The notes: generated by a model from the sequence alone, not told the origin. DNA of 64,000 nt from Cepaea nemoralis (GCA_014155875.1 JACEFZ010025061.1:248001-312000); one strand, 5' to 3'; counted from the first letter of the stretch, positions 34,797 to 45,160 are shown. Numbers and translations are program-made.

Positions 34797-36575
34797 GGCC
34801 ACTAAATGCCAGGTTATGACTCGGGCGCCGGTCTATATATTCCAACGATTAGTGAAGAATCGCCACCCGACAACTCTTGATGATAATATTTAAGCAGGAC
34901 TCTTCGCGCCACCTGATAGTGATTACCTAAGCCACGCAGCGTGGTACATACCGATGCTTAAAGAATTACTCCCCTACGGCTCTGCTAGATATGACCGCTT
35001 ACCGGCACATAATGTATTCTGTCACTTGGTTAAAACTGACGACACCGTCATAGATTTGGTATAAACAGGGTACAAGGAGACAGCATGTAAAAGAAATGTC
35101 ACCAAGGAGATTCGAACACAACAATTGTGTTAAGCCACTCGACAACCGATTTGTTATACATTCTGTGACACTATTAATTCTATATTTCTCGCGGTGAGGA
35201 ATTAATTACAAAGAAAATATAACAACCGGTGTTTTATAATAAATAAATACTCTCACGGTTATTTTTCCCCCTTGCCGTCTTAATGTTATGTCGCCTATTT
35301 TCAATACAGCTCGCAGAAAGTAGCACCGCACAGACAAATCACTACGTCATGATTCATTCGTTGGTGTTAACAGGGCGTTGGCGTTTCGCTGTGTCCGACG
35401 TTTGTAAAAATATAAGAACGCGGCAGTGTTTGCGTTGCTCGGTAGTTCTGAGCCTTGAATGGAAAAGCCGTTGTGAATGACGGGTATCTTCTGTTGTGAG
35501 AAACAGCTGATATTTGTGAATGAAAGAGAATGTGGGTCAATTATTAGGCCTCTAAAATGTGCATGTTGACAGCTGTATTGGTTGTGGGCTTGTTGACAGC
35601 TGTAATGTTTGCGTTGTCATGTCGACACTTCCGGTTTGGTGTAACAAGGCGGTGTTTTTAAATAACTCGTGTTTGTCTTTTTGTAGCAATGTCTTTGTGT
35701 ACAATGTATGTTGTGTTATTAAATAATGTGTTTGTACGTTTGTGTGTTTTTTCTGTTTGCATGTAGCAGTGATTTTTTCTGTTAGTACAAGAACGTTAGA
35801 AATCTATTAAACAAAGATAAGTTCCGAGTGACTCACGCAAACAGACACTAATCTGAAAGAAGACGTTAAATGACGATGCAGTGGGACTCCAACAATTATG
35901 TTTCATACGAAATTGCCGTTATGTTTCGAGCAAGAAATTTTTTTATAATTTCAGGGTGAAGTTCTCTGACACAGAAGAAAATTAACCTCTTTTCGGAACA
36001 ACGGCTAATTATGCTTGAAGCAAAAACTGTTTCAACTAAGGACAGAATACTTAAGAACGAAGCAGCAACACAAGATCTGTCTGTGATTATCTGTGGTTAG
36101 GTGCCCTGGTCTTGTTGCTCTGGCATCAAAGCAATTATCTCTCCTCCCGGAGATAGAAAATTACTAACGTACAAAAAGCGCAATTACGATTTGACACAAA
36201 GTACCTAGGTGCGTAATTATTGTGGCAGACAATGAAAAACAGTGTAGTAGATAATGTATAGTCGATGACAATACGTGGTTCTTTCTGAGTGACTCAATAG
36301 GAATCTATACTCGAGCGAAATGTCGAGATTATGTGCCAGTCACAACCCCCTTTTGACAGTTCACCCGCCCCGCCTGTGACAGTGGCACTGTCGGTCGAGT
36401 GATTAGACATTGGTTACTTATGTGCCGACTTCTGATTGGCTGATTCAAATGACACTTCTCTCACAAGACAACTTGGTCGTTTCAAATATACAACAAACAC
36501 TTACGCATAGACAAGTTATTAATGAAACGAATGTGAAGTCATTTGAGTGCTCGTAGTCAACGAGGAAGGATGTTT
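34797..36575. other. Non-coding interval within the Polinton, with a tRNA-like sequence
   Basis: 1.8 kb between the ATPase and the Bcl-2-like gene. No ORF is convincing. It contains a tRNA-like stretch (35099-35148, minus). The rest is AT-rich. In other elements this interval may hold lineage-specific accessory genes; none is recognisable here. Confidence 0.4.
35099..35148 (-). mobile_element. tRNA-like head (SINE or tRNA relic)
   Basis: On the minus strand GGTTGTCGAGTGGCTTAACAC resembles the tRNA-Ser/Leu 5' half with an A box. It is followed by GTGTTCGAATCTCC, a good B box (GGTTCGAATCC with changes). The cloverleaf spacing is short and the acceptor stem does not pair well, so it is a SINE head or pseudo-tRNA rather than a working tRNA. 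Confidence 0.45.
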
Positions 36576-36965
36576 TTATTTAGAAGATAATAAATTCAAC
36601 ATGTTTTCTAATTCCTCGGAGTTTAACAATCGTGTCTTCTGATACAGAAAACTACTTGTCTTCTGCGCGAAACTGGTTACAATTTTCTCGACATCATCAT
36701 CGAAATTGTACAACGAATTAACTAGTTTTTGATTCATATGTCTGCCCAAAGATATTAACATTATTATCCTCCCGGAGATTATGCGACCGTCTGAAAATAA
36801 TTCCTCTGCTATATACTCAAAGACAGGATATGCTTGATCAGTTGAAATATTGTCTACAATAGAGTCAAACAACGTCGCATGTTTACGAATTAACAAATCG
36901 AGTAATTTCTTCATCTTACAAACTTCGGTGTATGCCTGAATAACATTAACAAAGAAGTCGGCCAT
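36576..36965 (-). CDS. Bcl-2-like apoptosis regulator carried by the Polinton
   Basis: 129-codon intact ORF, ATG at 36965, TAG at 36576-36578. Residues 55-74 (ELFSDGRIISGRIIMLISLG) match the BH1 region of Bcl-2 proteins (ELFxDG-x-NWGRIVALxxFG), with Asn-Trp replaced by Ile-Ser. The following helices (VEKIVTSFAQKTSSFLY) fit alpha-5/alpha-6. The N-terminal KMKKLLDLLIRKHATLFDSI could be a BH3-bearing or alpha-2/3 helix pair; BH2 is weak. It is short (cellular members are 160-240 residues) and lacks an obvious C-terminal membrane anchor. Adenovirus E1B-19K is a known viral analogue that blocks Bax/Bak at mitochondria. It is divergent from the gene at 36977 with 11 bases between start codons. Host ancestry is an inference. 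Confidence 0.62.
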   Translation of the reverse strand: MADFFVNVIQAYTEVCKMKKLLDLLIRKHATLFDSIVDNISTDQAYPVFEYIAEELFSDGRIISGRIIMLISLGRHMNQKLVNSLYNFDDDVEKIVTSFAQKTSSFLYQKTRLLNSEELENMLNLLSSK

Positions 36966-36976
36966 TTTATCAGAGA

Positions 36977-38374
36977 ATGTCAGCTACGCAGAAGCATATG
37001 TGTACTCTGTGTAATAAAAACTTCACACGTCTTGACAATTTGTTACGACATCGTACAACTAGTCATTCTGGAGGTGTTTTTACTTGTGATTTATGCGATG
37101 ATCGTGTGTATACCCGGAAAGATGCCTTAAAGAGACACATAAAGACTGAGCATGAAATAATATCCAGTGGCGTGCCGACCACTCAATCATCATCTAGTGG
37201 TGCTAACAATCTGCAATGCACAAGTCGCAAGAGAAGGCGAGAACCGACAACAGACAACCAGTCTAGTGGTAAACGCCGGATGTCAACCAAACAACAAGCA
37301 TCGAATGACAGAGTGTCGTCAGTTACAGACACTCAAATACTGCCAACTACCACGACAAACCAATCATTATCCTCCGGTGCTGGTGCCAAGCATAGCGCCG
37401 AGGTGTTATCAACATCTGGTGGCTTGTCGGGCGGCTCAGGTGATAATGTTTTGGTGACTAACAATGACCAATCAGCGACCAGTACCTTGTTGGGTGGCGC
37501 GGGCGATCACGTGTCACCTACTAATAATACTCAGCTATCATCACGTACCATGGCGAGTGACGCATCATCATCAGGTGCCCTGTCGGATGGTGTGGGTGAT
37601 CGTGTTTTGGTGACTAACAATGACCAGTTACCAACACCAGATACCTTGTCAGGTGGCACGGCCAATCATGTGTCGCCTAATAATAATAGCCAGCAACCAT
37701 CTAGTGCCTTACCGAGTGACGCAGAACCAACACTAGGTGCCCTGTCGGGTGGCATGGGTAATAACATATCACCTAGTAACAATACTCAGCTATCGTCTAG
37801 TGCCTTACCGAGTGACACAGAATGAACAACTTCTATTTTTAACGCATCGTCACGTACCACGGCGAGTGACACAGCATCATCATCAACACCAAATGCATTG
37901 TCGGGTGGCGCGGGTGTTAACGTGTCACCTGCTAATAATAGCCAGCAATCATCTAGTACCACGGTGAGTGATGGACCATCAACAGATGCCTTGTCGACAC
38001 ATGGCCATCTATCATCACGTGTCATGGCTGCCAACGAGCCGGCTGGAACCTCTGGTGTTAACACAAAAAATGAATATCTTTCATTACAGAAATTACCACC
38101 GGATGTTCGAGCTGTGTACAATGATCACTGGGACACGATTAGATCACATACACGACACGGTCGCTATCTGTGTGAATGGACATTTTTTAACCAACCGGAT
38201 AGTCATATAACAACAGATTCGGGCTCTCGTTTATTCCGACTTTTTAATACTCAAAACTTCCGGTTTAAAATTATTGTGAGCCTGCACACAATACTAAGAC
38301 ATCGAGAGACACTAGCTTTGCGGCTCTACCATGCAAGTGCAAATAACTCGTCATTGTTCCCTACACCTTTTTAG
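36977..38374 (+). pseudogene. Polinton C2H2 zinc-finger protein with Ser/Gly-rich repeats, likely polymerase N-terminus
   Basis: ATG at 36977. Two C2H2 fingers: C9-C12-H25-H30 and C37-C40-H54-H59 (CTLCNKNFTRLDNLLRHR; CDLCDDRVYTRKDALKRH). A basic stretch then leads into about six imperfect repeats (37380-37920) of the type ALSGGxGDxVxxxNNxQ...SSxxxSD. A TGA at 37823-37825 interrupts the same frame. After the repeats comes a conserved domain (RAVYNDHWDTIRSHTRHGRY ... FRFKIIVSLHTILR) that belongs to the long N-terminal region of some Polinton polymerases. The frame ends at 38374, and related residues (FEVFVTKLNAVDFGLF) go on in another frame to about 38460. Confidence 0.65.
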
Positions 38375-38594
38375 TGAACAATAGATCTGATTTCGAGGTG
38401 TTTGTGACCAAGCTAAACGCTGTTGACTTCGGTTTATTCAGCGACACTAACCCGGCCAGATACTAAATACTATGTCGAATCAATACCAAGTATCACTTTT
38501 TACGTTTACAAGTTGGTGGAGTTCCTTGTTGGTTGTTGTTTAGAATCAATCCCCGATTTTATCAAACACAACAATTTTATTAATACTCTTCAAA

Positions 38595-39302
38595 ATGACA
38601 CATGGTAAGGTTTATAACGATAATAGGTGCTTGTTCCGTGCTTTGGCTGTTTTCAGAACCGGGTCTGTCAGGAATATACGAAAACACACACGAAGACTGT
38701 TCAAAGAATGGGTGCGGTATAAAGGGTTGAAATCAATCAAAGCCTATCCAGGTGGTAGTTTAGTTAATTTATCTGCCGTGGAAACTTGTTTTAAAATACA
38801 AATAAATGTGTTTGCCTTTACAGAGGATGAATATCTGGTTCCGAAAATCAGAAGTACTAGTGAGCATCCAGACATACTAAATCTTTTTCTACACGAAAAC
38901 CATTTCATGTACAACGTTGATATTAACAGGGCCGCTCGGTGTTTTTCGTGTGGGAAATGCAGCAAGTTGTTTAAGATGTACAAGCGACTGACACCCCACG
39001 AACTTAGGTGCAAAGGTATAGCGACTATCGAAACATATAAAGGCGGGATTTATCGCCCGACTGAATCTATCTTGGAATTGCTCTTTAAGCATGGGTTTGA
39101 CGTGGACGAAAATTTATTTTCCCCTTCAGAGCGTGCTACGATATTGAATCTTTTTTCTCCAATACAAATTTACTGGCTGACTCAAAATCGACGACCTTCA
39201 TTGCCAGACACGTCCCCCTCTCGTGTGCGGTCGCCTCTAATGTCCCTGGGTTCGACACTCCTAAATGTTTCATCACCACAGGTGATCCACAGGTCCTCGT
39301 AA
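38595..39302 (+). pseudogene. OTU-like cysteine protease domain with zinc motif, part of the Polinton polymerase region
   Basis: Open 235-codon stretch. YNDNRCLFRALAVF (Cys at residue 12, preceded by Asp) and FLHENHFMYNVDI (His at residue 103) have the form of OTU-type cysteine peptidase active-site blocks (DxxCLF...; HF). Then RCFSCGKCSKLFKMYKRLT-H-RC (residues 116-139) is a Cys/His zinc motif. In Polintons this module precedes the polymerase exonuclease domain in one long protein. Here it ends at 39302 and the following part is frameshifted. If active, the domain would remove ubiquitin or process the polyprotein; both are speculative. Confidence 0.55.
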
Positions 39303-39364
39303 ATGAAATGATGGACTATCTCCATGAAATAGCTGCTAAGTCTTATGAGCTGTTACTTAAAAGT

Positions 39365-41875
39365 TCGAGTCAACCTTTGCTCGATTAGGTGACCACCCAA
39401 AATTAAGTGAAAGGCTCGACTCCTTTCTGAAGGAGCTCCCTCTGTTTGGATTGAATAGCGGAAAATATGACATTAACCTGCTTAAATCTTATTTAATACG
39501 GTATTTCCTTGACCGAGAGGCTAATCCTTTCAAGTTCATTGTCAAGAGAAATAATAATTTTATGTGCATAGCGACAAAAAGACTGAAATTCCTCGACGTC
39601 TCCAACTTTCTGGTCCTGGGGGTAAGCTATATCTGGCCTCTTTTGGTATAGAAGCGACAAAAGGGTTTTCGTCGTATGATCATCTGACCGACCTGGGAAA
39701 GTTAATTGAGGCAACCCTACCACCAAATGCGGCCTTTTTCTCAAAACTTAAAAATCGTAACATTTCCGAGGCAGAATACGCCATTTGTCAGAAAGCATGG
39801 ACCGACAATAAGATGACTAACCTGAGAGATATTCTAATTTGGTACAACATCAAAGACGTGTCTCCCTTTCTAAAAGCCCTGGAAAAACAAGTAGCCTTTT
39901 ATGCCGAGTTAAATATAGACATGTGCAAGCAAGCCATCTCAGTCCCCGGTATTACTCTACAGTACCTATTCAACACCATGAATAAAGATGTTTCTTTTGT
40001 TTTGTCTTCGAAGAAGGAGGAGAAGTTGCACGAGTTGTTACGAGGTAACGTGGTGGGTGGGCCAAGTATCATTTTTCTTCGTTATCATGAAGCCGACCAG
40101 ACCCGCATCAGGGGTAATAAGCTAGTAAAAAGTATTAACGGGTTTGATGCGAATGCATTATACCTTTGGTTTCTTATGAATTGTATGCCATCAGACTTTC
40201 CCATATATTGAAGCCACGAGGCTGGTTTTAGATCACACAGATTACAGAAACACACGTCAGAGTCGAGAGTGGTTAACCTGGGTGTCACACAACAACAAAA
40301 TAGCTTTAAAAACCCAATTCAATAGTCATGAGATGCAGCTTGGCGATCGACATATTCGAGTAGCCATGGGGGATAAAAAGAATAAGACAGCTTACCAATT
40401 CCACGGGTGTTTATTCCACGGGCACCCCTCTTGCCGTCTAACTGCTGGGACAACGATTAATCCGGTTAATAAGAAAGCGTTGGTAGAACTATACCAGAAT
40501 ACGTGTGGCATCCACGAGTATCTACAGAAAACTGTTGGGGTGACAGTTAAGGTTATTTGGGAGTGCGAGTGGCAGAGACTAAAGAGATCAAACACAACCA
40601 TCAAGTGTTTCCTGAAAGAGAAGTTTCCACCCTCACAACTTCCTTGGGGTTCTTTGAGTGAAAAACAGATCATCGAGGAAGTAAAAGCCGATACATTTTT
40701 CGGGTTGGTTGAATGCGATATTGGGACCCCGGCTGATTTACAAGAGTCATTTGCCGAGATGGCCCCTATTTTCAAGAACACGGAAATGTCGAGTGACGGC
40801 ATTGGCGAGCTTATGAAAGAATATGCCGTAAAAAATAAACTACTGACTACCCCTTGACGGGCTTTGATCGGTAGTTATTTCGGGAAGAAGATTTTATTAG
40901 CCACCCCGCTTTTAAAGTGGTATCTAGCTCATGGGTTGGTCGTTACCCACATCTGCCAGATAATAGAGTATCGACCGGTTAGTTGTTTTAAACAATTTGG
41001 GGAAACAGTGTCTAATGCTCGTCGCCAAGTGGACAAAAATCCTGCTGAGTCTATTACAGCCGACACTATGAAATTGTTAGGTAACGCCGCTTATGGGAAA
41101 ACACTAACCAATAAAAGCAAACATACTGATGTCTCCTACTGCCAGGGAAAAGACACTACCAAACTAGTCAATAACCCCAGGTTCAAAAGCATGACTGCTA
41201 TTACTGATGATCTCTTCGAAGTAGAAACACTGAAGAAGAAAACTGTCTGGGATCTACCTCTACAGATTGGCTTCTATGTCTACCAGTATGCCAAGTTGCG
41301 CATGCTAGCTTTCTACTATGACTTTCTTGACAAATGTATCTCTAAAGTAGACTACCAACTCACTGAGATGGACACTGACTCTCTGGATTTTGTCCCTTAG
41401 CGCCGATTCACTCTCTGAGGTGGTTATACCACACCTACGAGATGAATACGATAGAGTCTACAATCAGTGGTTCCCGTCTAAAGTCTGTCCTGTTCATAGA
41501 ACTACCCCTAGCACCGCTACCTGTCAGGACTGTGTGGATATCAAAGCATATGAAAAGAGAACCCCCGGGCTTTTTAAATTAGAGTACAAAGGGGAGGGGA
41601 TGGTCTCATTGTGTAGTAAGATGTATATTTGTGTCGGAGATTATGATAAAATCAGTACCAAAGGTCTGACCAAAAGCCACAACACTCATCTAAACAAGGA
41701 CACATTCTTGAATGTTCTCACTATCCAAGAGGCGGGTGGGGAAACCAATATAGGATTCAAGACACAAGACTCTGCTATCTATACTTATGAACAACATTGT
41801 GCTTCCCTGTCATATTTGTATATAAAAAGACAAGTACAGTCTGATAATTTATCGACTACACCCCTTCTCATTTAA
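39365..41875 (+). pseudogene. Protein-primed family B DNA polymerase (Polinton pPolB), broken
   Basis: Replicative polymerase of the element. Exonuclease part: FGLNSGKYDINLLKSYLIRY near 39445 (Exo II type), SYDHLTDLGKLIEATLP near 39674 and ILIWYNIKDVSPFLKALEK near 39830 (Exo III type). Polymerase part: motif A FDANALYLW near 40143, motif B KLLGNAAYGKT near 41071, motif C MDTDSL near 41368. C-terminal: TPGLFKLEYKGEGMVSL near 41555. Breaks: frame change near 39600, stop at 40209-40211 and frame change, in-frame TGA at 40855-40857, frame change near 41395. The palm Asp residues are still readable but the gene cannot make one protein. Confidence 0.92.
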
Positions 41876-41880
41876 TTGTT

Positions 41881-42296
41881 CAATATGCCTTGTATTATGT
41901 GTCTATATATGTTTTGTTAAATATTATTATATACCTTCTTTGCATCGTTTGTTTGTTTTCTTTATTGGTGTTTTATGTTGTACCTATAATTACAGGGGTC
42001 ACTTGACTACCACGCCTAATCTGACCACTAGAACACGCCTACATTTTTGGAAGGAAAAAAAAACGAAGGAGTTATCGCCCTTTGTGGAGGTAACTATAAG
42101 ACTCCACCTCCACCTCCACAAAAACACCGGCGGCTTTAGCCCGTACTATACTACTCAGCCGCCCTGCCTCTATCAGAACCTGGGGTATTAGGATGGCCTT
42201 TACCTCAACCTGCACCCACCGCACAAAGACCCACTTATTGCTGGGGTGGTCAATTTGGTTGGTGTCAAGGCGGCACTCATCACACCCTAACAGCCA
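41881..42296. other. Possible right edge of the Polinton
   Basis: About 420 bp past the polymerase. In one plus frame from about 42000 there is a Pro-rich stretch (KTPPPPPQKHRR ... LPQPAPTAQRPTYCWGGQFG) with one stop, resembling a low-complexity virion protein, but I cannot assign it. No terminal inverted repeat or 6-bp target duplication was found. Confidence 0.3.
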
Positions 42297-42599
42297 CTAT
42301 CCAGATGCCGCGATGTGATTTATCAGCCCTGGGCTCCCACCCAGATTTTTGTTGTATAGTATTACTTCCCCGTTTTCAATGTTTTGGATCTGGTAGGTGT
42401 AGGTGTAGCGCAGATTGAAGGCGGAGCCCAGCACCTCTAGGTGGGGCATGAGCATCTCCACGATCAACCAGTCTAACCCCCAGAAGAGCTTCCATATGAC
42501 TGTGCGCCTCCCCCACTCTTCTCCATCCTTTGAGATCAATTCCTCAAGAAGTTGTTCCCTGCACTTGGCAATGAGCTGGGCGAGTAGCACCTTCACCAT
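42297..42599 (-). CDS. Hypothetical 100-codon ORF
   Basis: Minus ORF beginning MVKVLLAQLIAKCREQLLEE and containing WKLFWGLDWLIVEMLMPHL. Amphipathic and Trp-rich, with normal amino acid use, so it may be real (a host exon or transposon fragment). Upstream, 42660-42860 has another open minus frame and a third frame reads EEVTAILRVRKYEAKATPA, so a decayed gene may span 42297-42860. No family is recognised. Confidence 0.25.
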   Translation of the reverse strand: MVKVLLAQLIAKCREQLLEELISKDGEEWGRRTVIWKLFWGLDWLIVEMLMPHLEVLGSAFNLRYTYTYQIQNIENGEVILYNKNLGGSPGLINHIAASG

Positions 42600-43603
42600 A
42601 TGTGATGATTGCGGAGGTTTATCTAAATTGTGAGCAGCTGGGCTGGGGTGGCTTTGGCCTCATATTTCCTCACCCGCAGGATGGCGGTGACCTCCTCTGG
42701 CATCTGTGCAGCATCCCTGGTGTGCTGAGCCGCACCTTGAACCACCCCCCGCAGCACCGGGTGCCTGGGATATTTCCCGGGCAAGGGTGGCTTTATTATG
42801 GTGGCCGTATGGCATTCCGTACTGGCAAGCTTCTGCTTGCAGATGCTTTACAGTTACCATGATTACTGGTAACCTTGTACCTCCCCTTCTTCATCACTCT
42901 CTAAATCAAAAATCGTACAGGCCCACGTGCCTCCCCCATGCTTGACGCATGTGTTGTGCTTCCAACAGTAGACTACCCTACACTGCCGCTCACGCCTAGT
43001 CCCCAACAGTAGCCAATGGTAGGTGTTCATGATGCGTACACCTATCGCGCGGCAGCTCTAATTCGCCGGATGGTACTACAGAGGCTCGCAATTCGTGTTT
43101 CCCTAAGAGTATGGGACTGGGAGGGTGTTGTTTCAGTCTGGTTATGTGGTGGGTTGCGGCAGGTCTGCACTGGGCCCTTTTGGCCCCATCCCCTTTCAAC
43201 CGTTTCCTCAACCCCACGGTTTCATTCAGACCTTAGAGGCGACTCAAAACCTCTCCTGGGAGTGAGAACAGGCCTCAATGGGAATAGGAAGGGAGGTGGT
43301 ATTATTTGGACCCCGTCTATACTACTACAATGTAATCTCCATGGTAGAGTAACATTTAACAGGAAGTTATATTTAGATCCCAAGTTCATGACATTCCTAT
43401 ACAATTGTTCTGGTGATGCGTCTGCACTGCACCGTGCTTTATGTGCTGAAAGACTGGCTCCAACTAACATTTGTCAGGGTCTGCATTCATAGTCTTCTAT
43501 TAGAATTATCCAGATTTCCCTGAAAGGCAACAGTTAACCTCCAACAAGATGATGATCTGTATACATGATGCAAATACAGTCAAGTATACTTAACGTTACT
43601 TAC
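42600..43603. other. Unassigned sequence before the TRPM exon
   Basis: ORFs on both strands (for example 43016-43492 plus) are not convincing. No repeat or transposon signature was noticed apart from the possible gene remnant at 42660-42860. Confidence 0.3.
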
Positions 43604-43780
43604 CTTTCCAACATTTCCAAATCCCACAAATTCAATATCACCGAAAGCATTTATTGGAAATGTTGTGGTGTGTCGCCAGTACTCCCAGGTGACTCCTCGG
43701 GTAGGCAGCACCTTGACATCGCTGGCATGCTCATTCCTAGGATAACCACAGCCACACAGCTTCTCACCTTCAGGTCTATG
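43604..43780 (-). CDS. TRPM (TRPM2-like) cation channel, N-terminal exon with the DAFGDIEF segment
   Basis: TRPM exon. The translation has RPEGEKLCGCGYPRNEH, then TWEYWRHTTTFPINAFGDIE. TRPM2-like N-termini read C-x-C-G-Y-x-x-x-x-H ... W-D-P-x-x-H-x-x-x-x-P-T-D-A-F-G-D-I-x-F. The donor is GGAAAG|GTAAGT after base 43604 (phase 0). The next exon (15814) begins with the Tyr of YVRV, which is exactly the residue that follows in TRPM2-type proteins, so the two exons join across a 27.8-kb intron. The upstream acceptor is less certain (a TTCATAG near 43780 is one option); the 5' boundary is approximate. Confidence 0.8.
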
Positions 43781-43881
43781 AACAATCAATATGCCCAGTT
43801 GGCATCATTGCAAGAGAGTCACAGAAATTCAACATGATCATAGATCTGAACATTGAAAGAAAACTGGCTCATAAACAGCAT

Positions 43882-44235
43882 CATCATGAATCATCATCAT
43901 CATCCAGTGCCCTGCCGACTGGCATGGGCGATCATGCCTTTCCACAAATTATTATCTCTGATGTCATAGATCAATAAAAGTGTTGACTCCTTTGCGTGCC
44001 ATGACACAAGAATGTCAAGAATCTTCTGACATTGTCTTCCTCTGTCTCTTTTTCCACAAATCTTTCTGGTTGTCACATGTTCCAGTTTTTGTTTTCTCAT
44101 AACGTGGCCAAAAAATGATTACTGCCTTTTTCTGATGTTTGTGATAAGTTGTCTTTGTGACTCAGCTTCCCTTAAAACATCCAGATTGCTCTTTATGGCT
44201 GTCCAATTAATTTTCAGCATTCTTCTATAAAACCA
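43882..44235 (-). pseudogene. RTE-like LINE 3' fragment with TGA-type tail
   Basis: Minus strand reads RKQKLEHVTTRKICGKRDRG, QCQKILDILVSWHAKE, then RDNNLWKGMIAHASRQGTG and a stop. This is the familiar C-terminus of RTE-type proteins (KLEHLxTTGKIxGKRxRGRQ...WRxMIANASRQGT). The tail is ATGATGATGATGATGATTC (43882-43905). 5'-truncated, with one in-frame stop upstream at about 44100. It lies just upstream of the TRPM exon at 43604, in an intron. Confidence 0.75.
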
Positions 44236-44249
44236 CATCTCCTAGGCTT

Positions 44250-44510
44250 CCAGGGAAACAGCATCATATCTTGGGAAGCTGAAATACTTTGGCCATATTA
44301 AAGTGCACATTGGTCTGATGGAAGGCAGGGTTCCTGGAAGAGGAGACAGGGGTTGAACAGCACGAAGATGGACACAGGAACATTGCAGACGTCTTGAGCA
44401 TAAAAATGCATAAAGCAAGAAAACTGTCAGATGATAAAGAATTTTTGAGGCACCCGTCTTTTGCACATCCTGTGATGAACTTGGTCTCTAAGAATCGACT
44501 TCATAGCACT
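44250..44510 (+). pseudogene. RTE-like LINE C-terminal fragment
   Basis: Plus strand: LGKLKYFGHIKVHIGLMEGR, VPGRGDRG, then ARRWTQEH...RLEH. The pattern LxYFGHIxRxxGLE...GxVPGRRxRGRPxxRW is typical of RTE-type C-termini. It is decayed (a stop after GDRG). Its opposite orientation to 43882-44235 shows that it is a separate insertion. Confidence 0.62.
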
Positions 44511-44673
44511 CTGGGCAAACCCATATATTCTCCATCTACCTCAGCAAATGCTGAAAGGTGGAGGTGTTGACTGTTACAGTAACACGTTGATTTTAAACAC
44601 ATCAAATTCATCATGTCATACATCCCTCCATGCTAGAATCATATTTAAACCCAAATTTGAGTATCATTTAATG

Positions 44674-44881
44674 AAGGGGTGGCCAACCTTTTTAGCAGGT
44701 GGTCCAAATTTCAGAAATAATATTTCCTGCCGGGCCACGCACCTAATTTTTTTTGTTAAATTAAAGTAAACAAGCAAGCGTGTTACAGGTTCGACCACAT
44801 CGTCGTTTCCCACTCCGCAGGTCACAACATGACTACCGGCGGGCCACATGTGGCCCGCGGGCCTCATGTTGGCCACCCCTG
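44674..44881. mobile_element. hAT-type MITE (208 bp)
   Basis: Terminal inverted repeats AAGGGGTGGCCAAC (44674) and, reversed, CAGGGGTGGCCAAC (ending 44881). Exact 8-bp target duplication ATTTAATG (44666-44673 and 44882-44889). The interior includes GCGGGCCACATGTGGCCCGC, a strong local palindrome near the right end. Non-coding, so it would need a hAT transposase in trans. Confidence 0.9.
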
Positions 44882-45016
44882 ATTTAATGAGTTGTTCCAT
44901 CTGTTACTGCATTTTCAACTAGCACTCATCAACTTATAGTTTTTAGATTGGCTGCCTCGCCCATCTTGTGTGTTCCATCTAATGATGCTCTTGAAACAAA
45001 CAGATCTGCTGGCTCA

Positions 45017-45160
45017 TTGCCTCCACTGACACAGACAGTATACTCATGGAAGTTTTCATGAGAGAGAAGTGTCTTTGCTTTGTAACCATTGCCTCCACTG
45101 ACACAGACAGTATACCCATGGAAGTTTTCATGAGAGAGAAGTGTCTTTGCTTTGTAACCA
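45017..45160. repeat. Tandem duplication of 72 bp
   Basis: Units 45017-45088 and 45089-45160 begin CATTGCCTCCACTGACACAG and differ at about one base. On the minus strand both are open and read GYKAKTLLSHENFHEYTVCV-SGGN, 24 residues each, inside an 83-codon ORF (45180-44929). The unit is a multiple of 3 and the frame stays open, so a coding origin is possible. The family is unknown. Confidence 0.7.

Larger units (their letters stand above)
31385..41880. mobile_element. Polinton/Maverick (adintovirus-like) element, decayed and truncated
   Basis: A virus-like self-synthesising element of animal genomes. Present: minor capsid, retroviral-type integrase, two small conserved proteins, FtsK/HerA-type packaging ATPase, Bcl-2-like protein, C2H2 protein, OTU-like domain and protein-primed family B DNA polymerase. 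Not found: major capsid protein, adenain-type protease, terminal inverted repeats. The left end is cut at about 31385 by the 206-bp repeat. The right end is unclear (somewhere past 41875). All large genes carry stops or frameshifts, so this is a relic. It sits in the TRPM intron between exons 43604 and 15814. Confidence 0.9.

Noticed and set aside
35099..35148. Functional tRNA-Ser/Leu gene
   Set aside because: The acceptor stem and arm spacing do not form a convincing cloverleaf; only the A- and B-box-like parts match.
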